A program made the position numbers and the translations under genes. Below are positions 46,865 to 57,030 of a stretch of DNA of 64,000 nt, one piece after another (the stretch's first letter is position 1; every line of letters starts with the position of its first letter). Below the pieces are notes generated by a model. The model made no database searches and was not told the DNA's origin. It saw only the letters and a list, made by a program, of their open reading frames with translations. This DNA is from Rhabditoides inermis. Taxonomy: Eukaryota; Nematoda; Chromadorea; Rhabditida; Rhabditidae. The stretch covers positions 30,001 through 94,000 of the forward strand of contig CAWZYM010000470.1 in NCBI GenBank assembly GCA_963966185.1. Reading direction: 5' to 3'.

Positions 46865-47218
46865 GCGCAGACCATTTTTGGCATGGCCACCCTGACCGGA
46901 GCGCAGGCGTACGTGTCTGGAAGGATGCACGCCGCTGTGATGACGAATGCGGAGGAGTGGGAGGCCAAGGTCAGGAACAGGGAAAGGGAGGTGACGAAGC
47001 TAGTGACTTGCGTTGCAGACTGCGGCCGCGGGCCGCCGCTCTGGTGACATGTGTGTGCCGATGATGTTCGCCCCCGACCTCCACTTCTCCGACTTTGACT
47101 CTCCCGTCGCTGACATGAAGAACAGCAACCTCGGCAAGATGGAGGTGGGTGGGCTGAAAGTGAGGCACGGGGTTACTTTTAGAATGTCGTTGCTAACCCG
47201 AGAGAGAGAGAGAGAGAG

Positions 47219-47283
<65 letters not shown>

Positions 47284-48621
47284 GATGAACCCATACGCCA
47301 TTGTTCAGGGGCACCGGATTCGGCCCGTCTCTCTTCTCGTCTCTGCTTGGAAAGCACACTGATGGTTCGATTTGTATTATTTGGGTGGGTGGAGGGTGGA
47401 GGGGTACTGTATTTTGCATTGTGGTTACGGTAGAATTGAAGATCTTACTGTATATTGAATCGTTGCAGTTTTTTATGAAGCTGAACAATTGCGCTCTGGA
47501 GCTGAACATGAGTCTGTCGAGCGAGTCAGCTCAGCAAGCAGTGAGTATCGATTTATCGAGTTATTGATTAGGTGATGATTATCGATAATCAATTAATATC
47601 TAGATACGTGGCGCAGACGGACGAGCAGCAGAGACAGCACAGCAGGCAAGCGAGCGGCCAGAGAGGCAGTGAGGAAAGCGGCCAAGGAGGTGGAGGGCAA
47701 GTATGAAGTATAGGAAGGAGGTGGGTGTAGAAGGAGAGAGAGAGGGTGGGGAGAGAAGAAGCTGTTCTGTTCCAGCTTCACCAGCTCCGCGGCGAGATTC
47801 TGCCTTCTGCCATCCAGCCAGCCGCCCTCGACTCTCACGATGACGGATTCTGGACTCTGGACGGTGAGAGAAGAGGGACATGGACTAGACGAATACAAAT
47901 CAATGCAAGTCAACATCTCCAGATTCCACGTGTGTCGTTGTTGAGTAGGGAGATGTCGACTGAAAATTCAAAGAAGCAATGGAGTTGGAGATGTGACGTG
48001 TTTTTTTTTTGCAGACGAGCAAGTCGTTTACGTGATCGTCTCTGCCCAGCTCGCTCCTCTGCTCCTCGCCTTTGTTCTCCAGTCGCGTATCGCATATATG
48101 GAGGTGGGTATTGCTTTTCAATTCTATCCAGGATTTTATTATTGCTCGCCATGTTTTGCGCTGCTTTCCGCGTTCTTGTGTTTATACGTTATAAGAAGGT
48201 GGGTGATTGTGTAGTTCAGTGAAGGGAAATACTATGTAATCTAGCGTCTCCTGCGTTCTGCGGACCAGGATTGTGATCGTCAGCAGGACGGGCACAACTC
48301 TGGCACACTCTCCCCTCGCTCCATCGCTCGTTCCAAGTCACCTTCACCTAGCAACAAGATCCGTTCACCGGTGTGTATGCCATTATATCTCTCTTTCTCT
48401 TTCTCCCTCTCTTCCCCTCATATCTCACTATGTTTTTTTTATCTCAAAACCGCTGCTCTACTAGAGAGACACATCAGACACTGGGAGTGTGACTGTTGTG
48501 AATTAGAATAGGTCAAAATGTCTCAATGTTACTTATCTAATTTATTTATTTCCAGTCTCCCTCGCCTATGAAAGATGAGCCGTCGTCTGCCGGTGGCTCT
48601 CCCTCTGTCGACTCATTCTAG
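46865..48621 (+). CDS. Eight-exon gene of unknown function, 5' end not found
   Basis: Exons: 46,865-46,969, 47,019-47,144, 47,469-47,540, 47,617-47,700, 47,776-47,863, 48,015-48,103, 48,269-48,370 and 48,556-48,621 (TAG). All have GT-AG borders and the phase holds throughout, giving 243 residues. Visible parts are: TIFGMATLTGAQAYVSGRMH; a Phe/Asp-rich stretch (APDLHFSDFDSPVADM); a helix (FFMKLNNCALELNMSL); a Gln/Gly/Ser-rich linker; a hydrophobic segment in exon 6 (VIVSAQLAPLLLAFVL, possibly membrane or buried helix); and a Ser/Pro-rich tail with a sumoylation-type MKDE. No family was recognised. The intron before exon 7 holds a zinc-finger gene relic, so exons 7-8 may have come from that family; the tail SPSVDSF resembles SPSVDSL in the neighbouring minus-strand gene. 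Confidence 0.65.
47203..47281. repeat. (GA)n microsatellite in an intron
   Basis: Near-perfect GA repeat between exons 2 and 3 of the 46.9-kb gene, with a single interruption near 47,219-47,222. Confidence 0.95.
48120..48268 (+). pseudogene. Relic of the last exon and intron of the zinc-finger gene family
   Basis: GTGGGTGATTGTGTA-TTCAGTG and the following ~50 bases up to TGCGTTCTGC closely match 55,874-55,945. Just upstream, a frame reading ARHVLRCFP resembles ARIVRETLLRCFP of the zinc-finger gene exon at 55,766-55,873 before hitting a stop. It lies inside the intron before exon 7 of the 46.9-kb gene. Confidence 0.55.
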
Positions 48622-49260
48622 AAGAAGGGACAGCGGGGCAGGTGCGAGGAGTAGATTCCAACCGTGTGAACATTCTTCTTTCCAGTCTCTCTCCTCTCGT
48701 GATGTGAAGGGGCGAACCGGCGGGAGACTACCGTCTGTAGGGAGGAGGCAGGAGAAAGATGAGCAACGCTTTATTACTCGCTAGTACATTTGATGTTTCA
48801 CCTTTTGTTGAGTTGTATTCTGGTTAATCTCACATTGTTGAAGTCGTTATATGTTAATTGTTTATGTTTTTGTTATTTGTTAATTGCAAAAGAAATGGAG
48901 TTTTTGTTCTTATGTGATGTCGAATTGTTTAATTGGATACGCGGAATACTCATTTTCCTCACCTATCACCTGTCGGAAACTCGTTTTCATCACTTTTTCT
49001 CTCTTTGCACACTAATCAAGAAAATAGATAACAGAACTCTTTTACTTTGTTTTGTGAGGATAATAATTGTACTGATTTGTTTCATTAGAATTATAGAACG
49101 AGAAAACTTGAAACATAAATCTTCATTCTTACCACGCAGTATCAAGTATCAAGAAACAACTCTTGAACAATAATCATAAACGGCAAAACGCAACAAAAAT
49201 GAACTAGTCATAGTACATGACATGCATCAAATGGTACCTCTTACTCTGCTCCACTCACAA
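48622..49260. other. Intergenic between convergent genes
   Basis: AT-rich 3' sequence shared by the tail of the 46.9-kb gene (plus) and the zinc-finger gene (minus). Poly(A) signals were not clear. Nothing else was recognised. Confidence 0.5.
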
Positions 49261-49639
49261 TCAGTCACTAGCCAACTCTGCCTTCACATCGCGAGAAATT
49301 GGAGGCTGAAAAAAGGATCAACAATCTATGGCGAAACAATCAACCACTCCGCTCACCTCTGCTCCTCTAAGCATCTGTCCGCGCAGTGAGTCGACAGAGG
49401 GAGAGTGACCGGGAGACGAGCGGGAATCGGGGTGGGTGGACACGGATGAAGGGCCAGGATGAGACAAGAGGGCAGACTGTAACTATACACTGTCTTAGAG
49501 GGAAAGATGTGTGCCTACCTCGTCCGACATCTCCTCATCATCGCTCTCCTCTTTGATTCCGACACCATCATAGTCGACAGAACGGCCATACACAACAGCC
49601 TTCGTGGATGAAAGGCTCTGAATATATCTTCTTTACGCA

Positions 49640-49645
49640 TCTCAC

Positions 49646-49685
<40 letters not shown>

Positions 49686-49689
49686 ACTC

Positions 49690-49737
<48 letters not shown>
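49640..49737. repeat. (CT)n microsatellite in an intron of the minus-strand zinc-finger gene
   Basis: Two long CT runs separated by CACTCTCACTCCCC. Similar CT tracts lie near 50,713-50,810 and 51,489-51,528, also in introns of this gene. Confidence 0.95.
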
Positions 49738-49738
<1 letters not shown>

Positions 49739-50711
49739 CTCTCTCTCCGTCTTTCCCCTCTCATTCCCCCTACCGTATTTCTCTCCAGCTTCTCCTTCAT
49801 GCCCTCCTCCACCGTCTTCCCATCTTCACACTCGACCTGTCGTTTCTCCAGCCAGAGGCTTCTCTCCGCTTCCCTGAACAACATATCTGATTAGGATCAA
49901 ACCCCTCCCCTCCCCCCACTCTAACCTCCACTTCTTGCCCCGTCTTTATCTTCTCCGCCCCTTCTCCATCGTTGTTGCTCTCCAACTGTCCGATAACCTA
50001 AATCTACACGTATGGAATACACCAAAGTACGTACCTCGTTCACATCCACCTTTTGGTCCTTCTCTTCCTCCTCATTTCTCGTTCCAGCTTCCTGCGTATC
50101 ACTCCCGAAACACTCCATAATCAGTCTGATTAGCACCCGCTGAGCCTGTAATAAATAATCCAGGTGAACAGCCCGCAAACACAATACTTACCTTATCAGA
50201 CTGGAACATTGTGTCATTGGAGGCAGACGCTATATCCGTAGTCGGATGGTGAGAGCGAATATGACTCCACATCGTACTCCAAACTACAATCGATTGTTAT
50301 ATGAAAGAAACATATAGGAACCCACCGTTAGCGTTGAAGGGACAGAAGTTGCAGATGAAGAGTGCGGGGCCGACGTAGTGAGAGCACGCGTGCTGGCGGA
50401 GACTATGCAGATCAGACTTCTTGATCACGCATCCGCACTTCTAAAACACACTGAACACTGCTTCAAAGAAGACCTCCCACCTACCTTACACGTACACTCC
50501 TTGTTCCCGAGTCGCTTGAACAGGTCAGTCACTGCCTCCGAAGACGAGGACTTCTGAAAGAGCCCTTAGATCACACTTATTCTCTCTTTTGTCTCATACT
50601 AATTCACCTTCTTCTCCACCCGTTCCTCCTCCTTCTGCTCTTTCCCATCGCACTCGCCAGACGCTGCCAGCAGAGACTGTTCGGTGTACTCCTGAACCAG
50701 TGTCATGATGG

Positions 50712-50757
<46 letters not shown>

Positions 50758-51480
50758 GCTCTCTCGCTCTCTCTCTCTCTCGCTCTCTCACTCTCTCGCA
50801 CTCTTTCTTACTTCGTTTTGTCGACTTTCTCTAGTCTCGGCCTCCTCCTCATCCTGCTCCACCTCCTTCTCCTTCTCCCGACCGTTCGTCATCTCCTTCC
50901 TCTGCCCTCCTCCTCTCTCTTCTTCCATCACTTCCACTACATTCCTCTCATTCTGAATGCACACACTGCGTGAGCGAATACACAATGGCGAAGGAAGAAG
51001 GAGCTCACTCTGTTTCACCATCGCCTCGCTCGCATTCTAAAATCACATATTGGTTTTGACTATCTGATCCTTCCAAGAACCTTCCACAACCGTATTCCCC
51101 CGTTCAGAAAACAGATAGTCAACATGATCCGTGCAGGGAAAGTGCGTACTCATTACCTGTGACAATACAAATAATGTATGCCGTTGTCACCATGTAACCT
51201 ACCTCGCCGTCACACAATTTCTCCTGCTCCACTCGTTGCTGCTCCCTCTCGCGTCTCCTCCTCTCCTTCCTCTTCCTCCGCTCGGCAGCCTCCCTCTCCT
51301 AGAGGAAGAGGTATGCACATTGTCAGTCCTACCCACCCGCTCCTCCTTCTCCGTCTGCTCCTCCTCCACTCTCCTCTGCTCCTCCTTCTTCCTCCTCTTC
51401 CGATTCTTCTTCTCCCTCTTCCGCTCTTGCTTCTCCATCTCCAGCCGGGTCTTCTCCTGAAACGTATCCTTTGTCCACAT

Positions 51481-51529
<49 letters not shown>

Positions 51530-51884
51530 TCTTCCTCCTGTCTCTTCATCTCTTTATTCCCCTTCTCTCTCACCTCTTCCTCCTGTCTCTTCATCTCTTT
51601 ATTCCCCTTCTCTCTCACCTCTTCCTCCTGTCTCTTCCTCTCCTAGCTCTCTCGCTGACGGCACTCCTTCTTCCTTCGCCTCTTCTCTCTCTTCTCATCC
51701 ACAACGGACACATCCTGAATGCAGAATGTGACAGTGCAATGGACACTCCTCCTACCTCTTTCTCCTCCTCCCTCTTCCTTTTTCTCGGCGGCTCTCCACA
51801 CTCGACCTCGTCAATCGACATCTGAAACGTATTCGATCGACATTGAAACGTACGCAACGCAATAACAAAAAACATGTGCAACAA

Positions 51885-52335
51885 GATGATTCCATCATCC
51901 CTTGCCCCCGAGTGGTCGGTCCCCCCAATTTATTTTCCCGTCGCACCCGCAAAGCCCGGTCTACGTGGAGAATCACAGGATCAACGGTATCCGCTACATG
52001 TTCGTTGCTGGCTTTGGAATTTGAGGAATCCTCGGAGAACGGAGTTGAACCCGCCGAGTACACTTTTTACAATGGCTGTCGCGACGTCAACCTAAGCGTG
52101 AGACCAAGCACACCAATTCTTCACGTCGGATCCCGACAAGACAAATTCAATGTAGTCAAGAGCGAGAGCGAGCCGAGATGATGTCAAGAGCGAGAGCGAG
52201 CTGAGATGATTCAACAACTACATCGCGGATGGCGGCCCCGCCCACTAAACGAGGCGGTCGGGTTAATAATAAAGCAACCGAGCTGATGTGTGGCGGTTCT
52301 TGGTCTTTATCGCTGTGCGACTCTTTGTCTATCAC
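51885..52335 (+). mobile_element. Possible solo LTR inside the minus-strand zinc-finger gene
   Basis: A ~450-bp GC-rich segment is absent from the matching intron of the plus-strand paralog (53,441-53,470). It contains a tandem AAGAGCGAGAGCGAGC motif and, near its right end, AATAATAAAGC, a poly(A)-signal-like sequence followed by a short tail, as in an LTR. Clear ends and a target duplication were not found. Confidence 0.35.
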
Positions 52336-52846
52336 TTGGCTGTATTAGTATTTCCGTGGTGAATGGTGTTTACTGTTTCTTTTCGGTGTTTTGTTCGGTC
52401 TCGCGACATGCTCGCATTCGGCTCGCACAACGTTCCGCCAGGAAGAGGCTCCTCTCGGGTGCCCTCGATCGGCTCGGCCAAGCCGATACCATTACTATGT
52501 GCAATATACAGTCTTACCTCGTCCTTGACTCTCTTCTTCTTCTTTGTGATGACAGGCTTATCCTTTCCCTCTTCCTTCCAAAGAGAACATTCGCCACACC
52601 TGAATCAAATGTATGCATCTCATATCGATCGATACTCGCCATCTCACCTCACAATCAGACCACCTGGTTGGAAGGCCCTTCCTGCCTCCTCTCCACTCAC
52701 CACTCGAACAGAGTAGTTATCAGTACTGATCAGCAACTAGAAACAAGTAATGTATACTGGAAGATTGCAAGTACACTGCCCTCGGTGAGTGCTTGCATGG
52801 CTGAAGACGGGATTTGGATGAGAAGATTCAACGGGTCGTCAGCCAT

Positions 52847-53110
52847 CTGGAAGCAACAAAAACTGCATTTCATTGTATGCGACGGTGACAAGTACAGCAC
52901 GAAAAAAACGTAACACGAAAACGACAATAAAAACAGTAGCACAGTAGCCAAGATCGAAATATCGATCGCTCCGGTTTCAGGCTCCCGCAGCGATTGCGAA
53001 ATGCCCGCGCAATCGGCCAGAAAGTTCTTCTGTTTTTAGGTGTTTTCCTTTTCCTGTTTTGTTTCTTGTTGTCTTTTGTTTATGTCTCATACGTTCCCTG
53101 TTGTTTTCAG
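52847..53110. promoter_or_regulatory. Shared intergenic region of the divergent zinc-finger paralogs
   Basis: 264 bp separate the two ATGs. Both ATGs follow a splice acceptor directly (GTTGCTTCCAG|ATG on the minus strand, GTTGTTTTCAG|ATG on the plus). This is expected either for a 5' UTR intron or for spliced-leader trans-splicing. Midway is a GC-rich core (CTCCCGCAGCGATTGCG) and an ATCGAT palindrome. A bidirectional promoter is inferred from position. Confidence 0.5.
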
Positions 53111-55957
53111 ATGGGTGACGACCCTTTGAATATCCTCATCCGAATCCCATCTTCAGCCCAGCGAGCACTCACCGAGGTAGAGGTCAGTGTACTTGCAATA
53201 TTCCAGTATACATTACTTGTTTCTAGTTGCTGATCAGTACTGGTAACTACTCTGTTCGAGTGGTGAATGGAGAGGAGGCAGGGAGGGCCTTTCAATCCGA
53301 TGGTCTGAGGTGAGAGTATCGATCGATATGAGATGCATCCATGATTAAGATGCCTCGAGTGTGGTCTTCGGCAGAAGGAGAAGAGGGGAAGGGAGAAGGC
53401 GGCTGATCCCAATGATGAGGAGAACGGAAACAGAGAAATAGTAAGAACTATTGTTTCCTATTTTCGAAGAGGATGCTTATGTATACGGATTGATGACGGC
53501 GAGTCTGGAGAACCGCCGAGGAAAAGGAAGAGGGAGAAGGAGAAAGAGGTGGGAGGACTGTCCATTGCAATGTCACATTCCCATTCAGGATGTGTCCGTT
53601 GTGGAAGAGAAGAAAGAGAAGATGCGAAGGGAGAAGGAGCGCCGACATGGAGAGAGCGAGGAGAGGAAGAGACAGGAGGAAGAGGTGAGAGAGGGAGAGA
53701 GAGGTGAGAGAGGGAGAGAGAGAGGTGAGAGAGGGAGAGAGGGTGTGGACAAAGGATACGTTTCAGGAGAAGACTCAGCTGGAGATGGAGAAGCTAGAGC
53801 GGAAGAGGGAGAAGAAGGAGCGGAAGAGGAGGGAGAAGGAGAAGCAGAGAAGAATGGAGGAGGAGCAGGCGGAGAAAGAGAGGGAGGAGCAGGTGGGTGG
53901 GACTGACAATGTGCACACCTCTTTCTCTAGGAGAAGGAGGCTGCCGAGCTGAAGAAGAGGAAGGAGGAGAAGAAGGAGAGGAAGAGGAGGGAGAAGAAGG
54001 AGCAGAGGAGAATGGAGGAGGAGCAGGCGGAGAAGGAGAGGGAGGAGCAGGTGGGTGGGACTGACTATGTGCACACCTCTTTCTCTAGGAGAAGGAGGCT
54101 GTCGAGCGGAGGAAGAGGAAGGAGGAGAATAAGGAGAGGAGGAGACGCGAGAGGGATCAGCGACGAGTGGATGAGGAGATGGATGCGAACAATGTAAGCT
54201 GTTATTGTGTATTCAATCACACTTGTGTATTTAGAATGCGTTAAATGGAGTGGAGGTGATGGAGGAAGAGGGAGGGGGAGATGAGAGGGAAAAGAGGATG
54301 GACGAAGGGGAGGTGGAGGTGGACACAGACGGTGACGGGGAGAACAGACAGTGCGAGGCGAGGGAGAGGGAGGAGGTGGGTCGGGAGACTGTATTAGACC
54401 ACTTTATCCTTTACTGTTGCAGGAGAACGGCAACCAGTCTTCTCTGAACGAACAGAGGTCGGGGGATGAAGAGGAGGGCAAGGAGAAGGAGAAGGAAAGG
54501 GTGATCGAGAAGGTTGGTGGAGATAGGTAAACGTGTCAGACAGGACTGCGTTTGTTTCAGAAGCTGTCGTCTTCGGAGGCTGCGGCTGCGGTTTCCCGTC
54601 TGGCCAAGCGACTCAGGTTCAAGAAGTGCAAGTGCAAGGTGAATTCGTGGGAAGTTTCCGAGTTCATTTTTTTCAGAAGTGCGGATCTCTCATCAAGGCG
54701 TCTAAAATGTCTGTTCTTCGTTATCACGCTTCCATCCACTACGTCGGACCTGCTCTCTTCTCTTGTCGACTCTGTGCATACAACTCTAATGGTATGTGTT
54801 AATTTAGATTACTTCTCGAATTGTTCAGTTCGCTATGATACCGTGAATCATATTCACTCTCACCACCCTACAACCAGCATTCTTCAAACCTGCAATTCCT
54901 CTAACTTCCAGGCAGCAACGGTAGGATTTTGGGTCGATTCTGATGTCGTAAACATCATTATTCAGACACGACTGAATCGATTGCTTATACGGTGTTTTGA
55001 AGAGAGTGCGAGCGTGTGCGCTATTGACAGCAATTCATGTCAGGTGTGCATAGCTTATATTTTTGATGCGCGTAGTTTTAGATGTGTGGTGAGATCCGTG
55101 ACAGACAGCATCATCCTCTCTCTCACCTTCCCTCTAACCTTCTATTCGAGTGTGCAGGTTGCCACACTCGCTCCAATCGTGAGTGATCAGTTCTCGACTA
55201 AGTGTGAATGTGATATTGCAGATAAGAGTCATGTTGTTAGCCACATGAAGTCATGCAAACATTGCACATCTACTGCGAATGTGATCGATCGGAGGAACAT
55301 TCCAGAAGTAAATAAACTACATATTTTTTTGATCATTTGTGTTTTTTTAGGTGGCTGCCCTGCTGGCTGCTATTTGCAGGCAGTGCTTCCCCGATCTCAA
55401 GAAGTGTGTCTCTACTGGTGACTGGAAAGCCGACCACACTTGTCAGGTGAGTCATTGTTTGGAACACACAAAGTTCAAGTATAATTGATAGAATCTAGAT
55501 TTGCGATAAGGTGATCATGTATACTTTGAACCACGTCAACTCGCACCTGCCTCGCCCCATGCGATTCCGATGCAGCGCCTGCCGCAGTATGTTCAACTGT
55601 TAGTTCATTCAATTTCATATATGTAATTATCACGGGATTGTACATATTTTCAGACAAAGAAGCTATCGTCAAACACCTGAAGATCTGCCCCGGTGGAGAG
55701 ATCATCGACCGCACAGGAAAGAAGAAGGTAGGTACATACTTGGTTGAAAAGTGATCTCTGTTCAGGTTGCCCGCATCGTCCGGGAGACTCTTCTCCGATG
55801 CTTTCCCCACTATGCACAGCGGACTGGAGAAGAGGAAATGGAAGAGGAGAAGGAAGAGGCGAGCAGGGTGAAAGTGGGTGATTGTGTATTTCAGTGTAGA
55901 GAAAAAACTATGTATTGTAGCCTCGCCTGCGTTCTGCCGACAAGGCGAGTGAGATGA
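53111..55957 (+). CDS. Zinc-finger/coiled-coil gene, plus-strand paralog, about 20 exons
   Basis: Exons (ends from splice sites): 53,111-53,176 (MGDDPLNILIRIPSSAQR), 53,227-53,309, 53,350-53,440 (CLECG), about 53,470-53,548 (PPRKRKREKEKE, NLS-like), 53,589-53,684, 53,767-53,892, 53,931-54,050, 54,089-54,193 (charged coiled coil), 54,235-54,375, 54,423-54,512, 54,561-54,638 (KKCKCK), 54,677-54,791, 54,829-54,920, 54,966-55,043, 55,082-55,178, 55,222-55,307, 55,351-55,446, 55,499-55,598, 55,654-55,727 and 55,766 on. Fingers: RYHASIHYVGPALFSCRLC with HIHSHHP; CQMCGEIRDRQHHPLSHLP; FECAGCHTRSNHKSHVVSHM; CDKVIMYTLNHVNSHLP; CSACRSMF with HLKIC. Phase is kept everywhere except at the fourth exon, whose acceptor is unclear. 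A nuclear nucleic-acid-binding role is inferred. The end is uncertain: read-through stops at 55,957, or a donor at 55,874 leads to a lost last exon. Confidence 0.78.
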
Positions 55958-57030
55958 TTCGGTGGAATCCGTGGAATCCACGGAAATGACACGGATCCGT
56001 GGAATCCACGGAAGTGACAAGCCGTCTAGATGGTTTGTGCAGATATACCGTGCAGACCAACCGTGCAGAGCCCAAGAAACTTCCTGGCCAGGAAGTTTCT
56101 TGGGCACGGCTTGTCACGGATTCCACCGAATCATCGGAACTTCTGTGACTGTCTTGCCACTCTCCTCTGCTCTCACAGTCTCTCGCTTTCTTTCCTCTCT
56201 CCTCGCATTCTCCTCTCTGGCAATATGATGGAGAGGAGAGAGAGAGAGTCTATGTAGTGGTTGATGAACAACTTTTCCTGAATGAAGTTTTCATTTAACG
56301 AAATCATCATGATCAATCATATTTTGATCTAAGCTTCACAAATTTCACAAATGTCTATCTGCACGGCTTGCCTGCACGGTCTATCCTTATGGTTTGCATG
56401 CACTGTTCGTAGACACGTGGTTGATAAACAACTTTTCCGGAATGAAGTTTGCATTTAACGAAATCATCATGGTCAATCATATTTTGATCTAAGCTTCACA
56501 AACTTCACAAATGTCTATCTGCACGGCTTGCCTGCACGGTCTATCAGTAAGGTTTGCATGCACTGTTCATAGACACGGCTTGAATGTACGGGATAAAATT
56601 CTGGCCAGGGAAATTCCTGGCCAGGGAAATTCCTGCCCAGAAAATTTCCTGGCCACGGAAATTCCTGCCCAAAAAACTTCCTGGCCAGGAATTCTTGTCT
56701 GCACGGCTTGTCACGGATTCCACCGAATCATCGGAACTTCTGTGACTGTCTTGCCACTCTCTTCTGCTCTCACAGTCTCTCGCTTTCACCCTTCTCTCCT
56801 CGCATTCTCCTCTCTGGCAATATGATGGAGAGAAGAGAGAGTCTATGTAGTGGTTGATGAACAACTTTTCCGGAATGAAGTTTTCATTTAACGAAATCAT
56901 CATGGTCAATCATATTTTGATCTAAGCTTCACAAACTTCACAAATGTCTATCTGCACGGCTTGCCTGCACGGTCTATCAGTATGGTTTGCATGCACTGTT
57001 CATAGACACGGCTTGAATGTACGGGATAAA
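55958..57030. repeat. Spacer with dispersed repeats and a perfect 34-bp palindrome
   Basis: 56,071-56,104 is a perfect palindrome of 17-base halves centred on CCTGGCCAGG. It is extended on both sides by inverted sequence (GATGATTCGGTGGAATCCGT at 55,952 against its complement near 56,117-56,136). A ~165-bp unit (AACGAAATCATCATGGTCAA through GCATGCACTGTTC) recurs near 56,258, 56,418, 56,855, 57,329 (part), 59,728, 59,885 and in copy 2. A second unit (CGGAACTTCTGTGACTGTCT onward) recurs near 56,128, 56,729, 59,602, 63,085 and 63,684. No gene was seen. Confidence 0.85.

Larger units (their letters stand above)
49261..52846 (-). pseudogene. Zinc-finger/coiled-coil gene, minus-strand paralog, probably damaged
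   Basis: The first coding exon is 52,781-52,846 (MADDPLNLLIQIPSSAMQ), its ATG directly after CTTCCAG. Next come 52,648-52,736 (LLISTDNYSVRVVSGEEAGR), 52,518-52,599 (CGECSLWKEEGKDKP, a CxxC), 51,756-51,821 (basic PPRKRKREEEKE), several Lys/Glu/Arg coiled-coil exons, then fingers near 50,335-50,450 (LHSLRQHACSHYVGPALFIC, CNFCPFNAN) and 50,190-50,280 (MWSHIRSHHPTTD). The 3' exons are acidic with IKEE and VKAE sumoylation-type motifs and end at a TGA at 49,261-49,263. It resembles a nuclear DNA- or chromatin-binding protein. Damage: the donor after the first exon is lost (GAGGGCAGTG against GAGGTAGAGG in the paralog), and the exon at 51,619-51,712 is 94 nt against 96 in the paralog. Confidence 0.65.
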
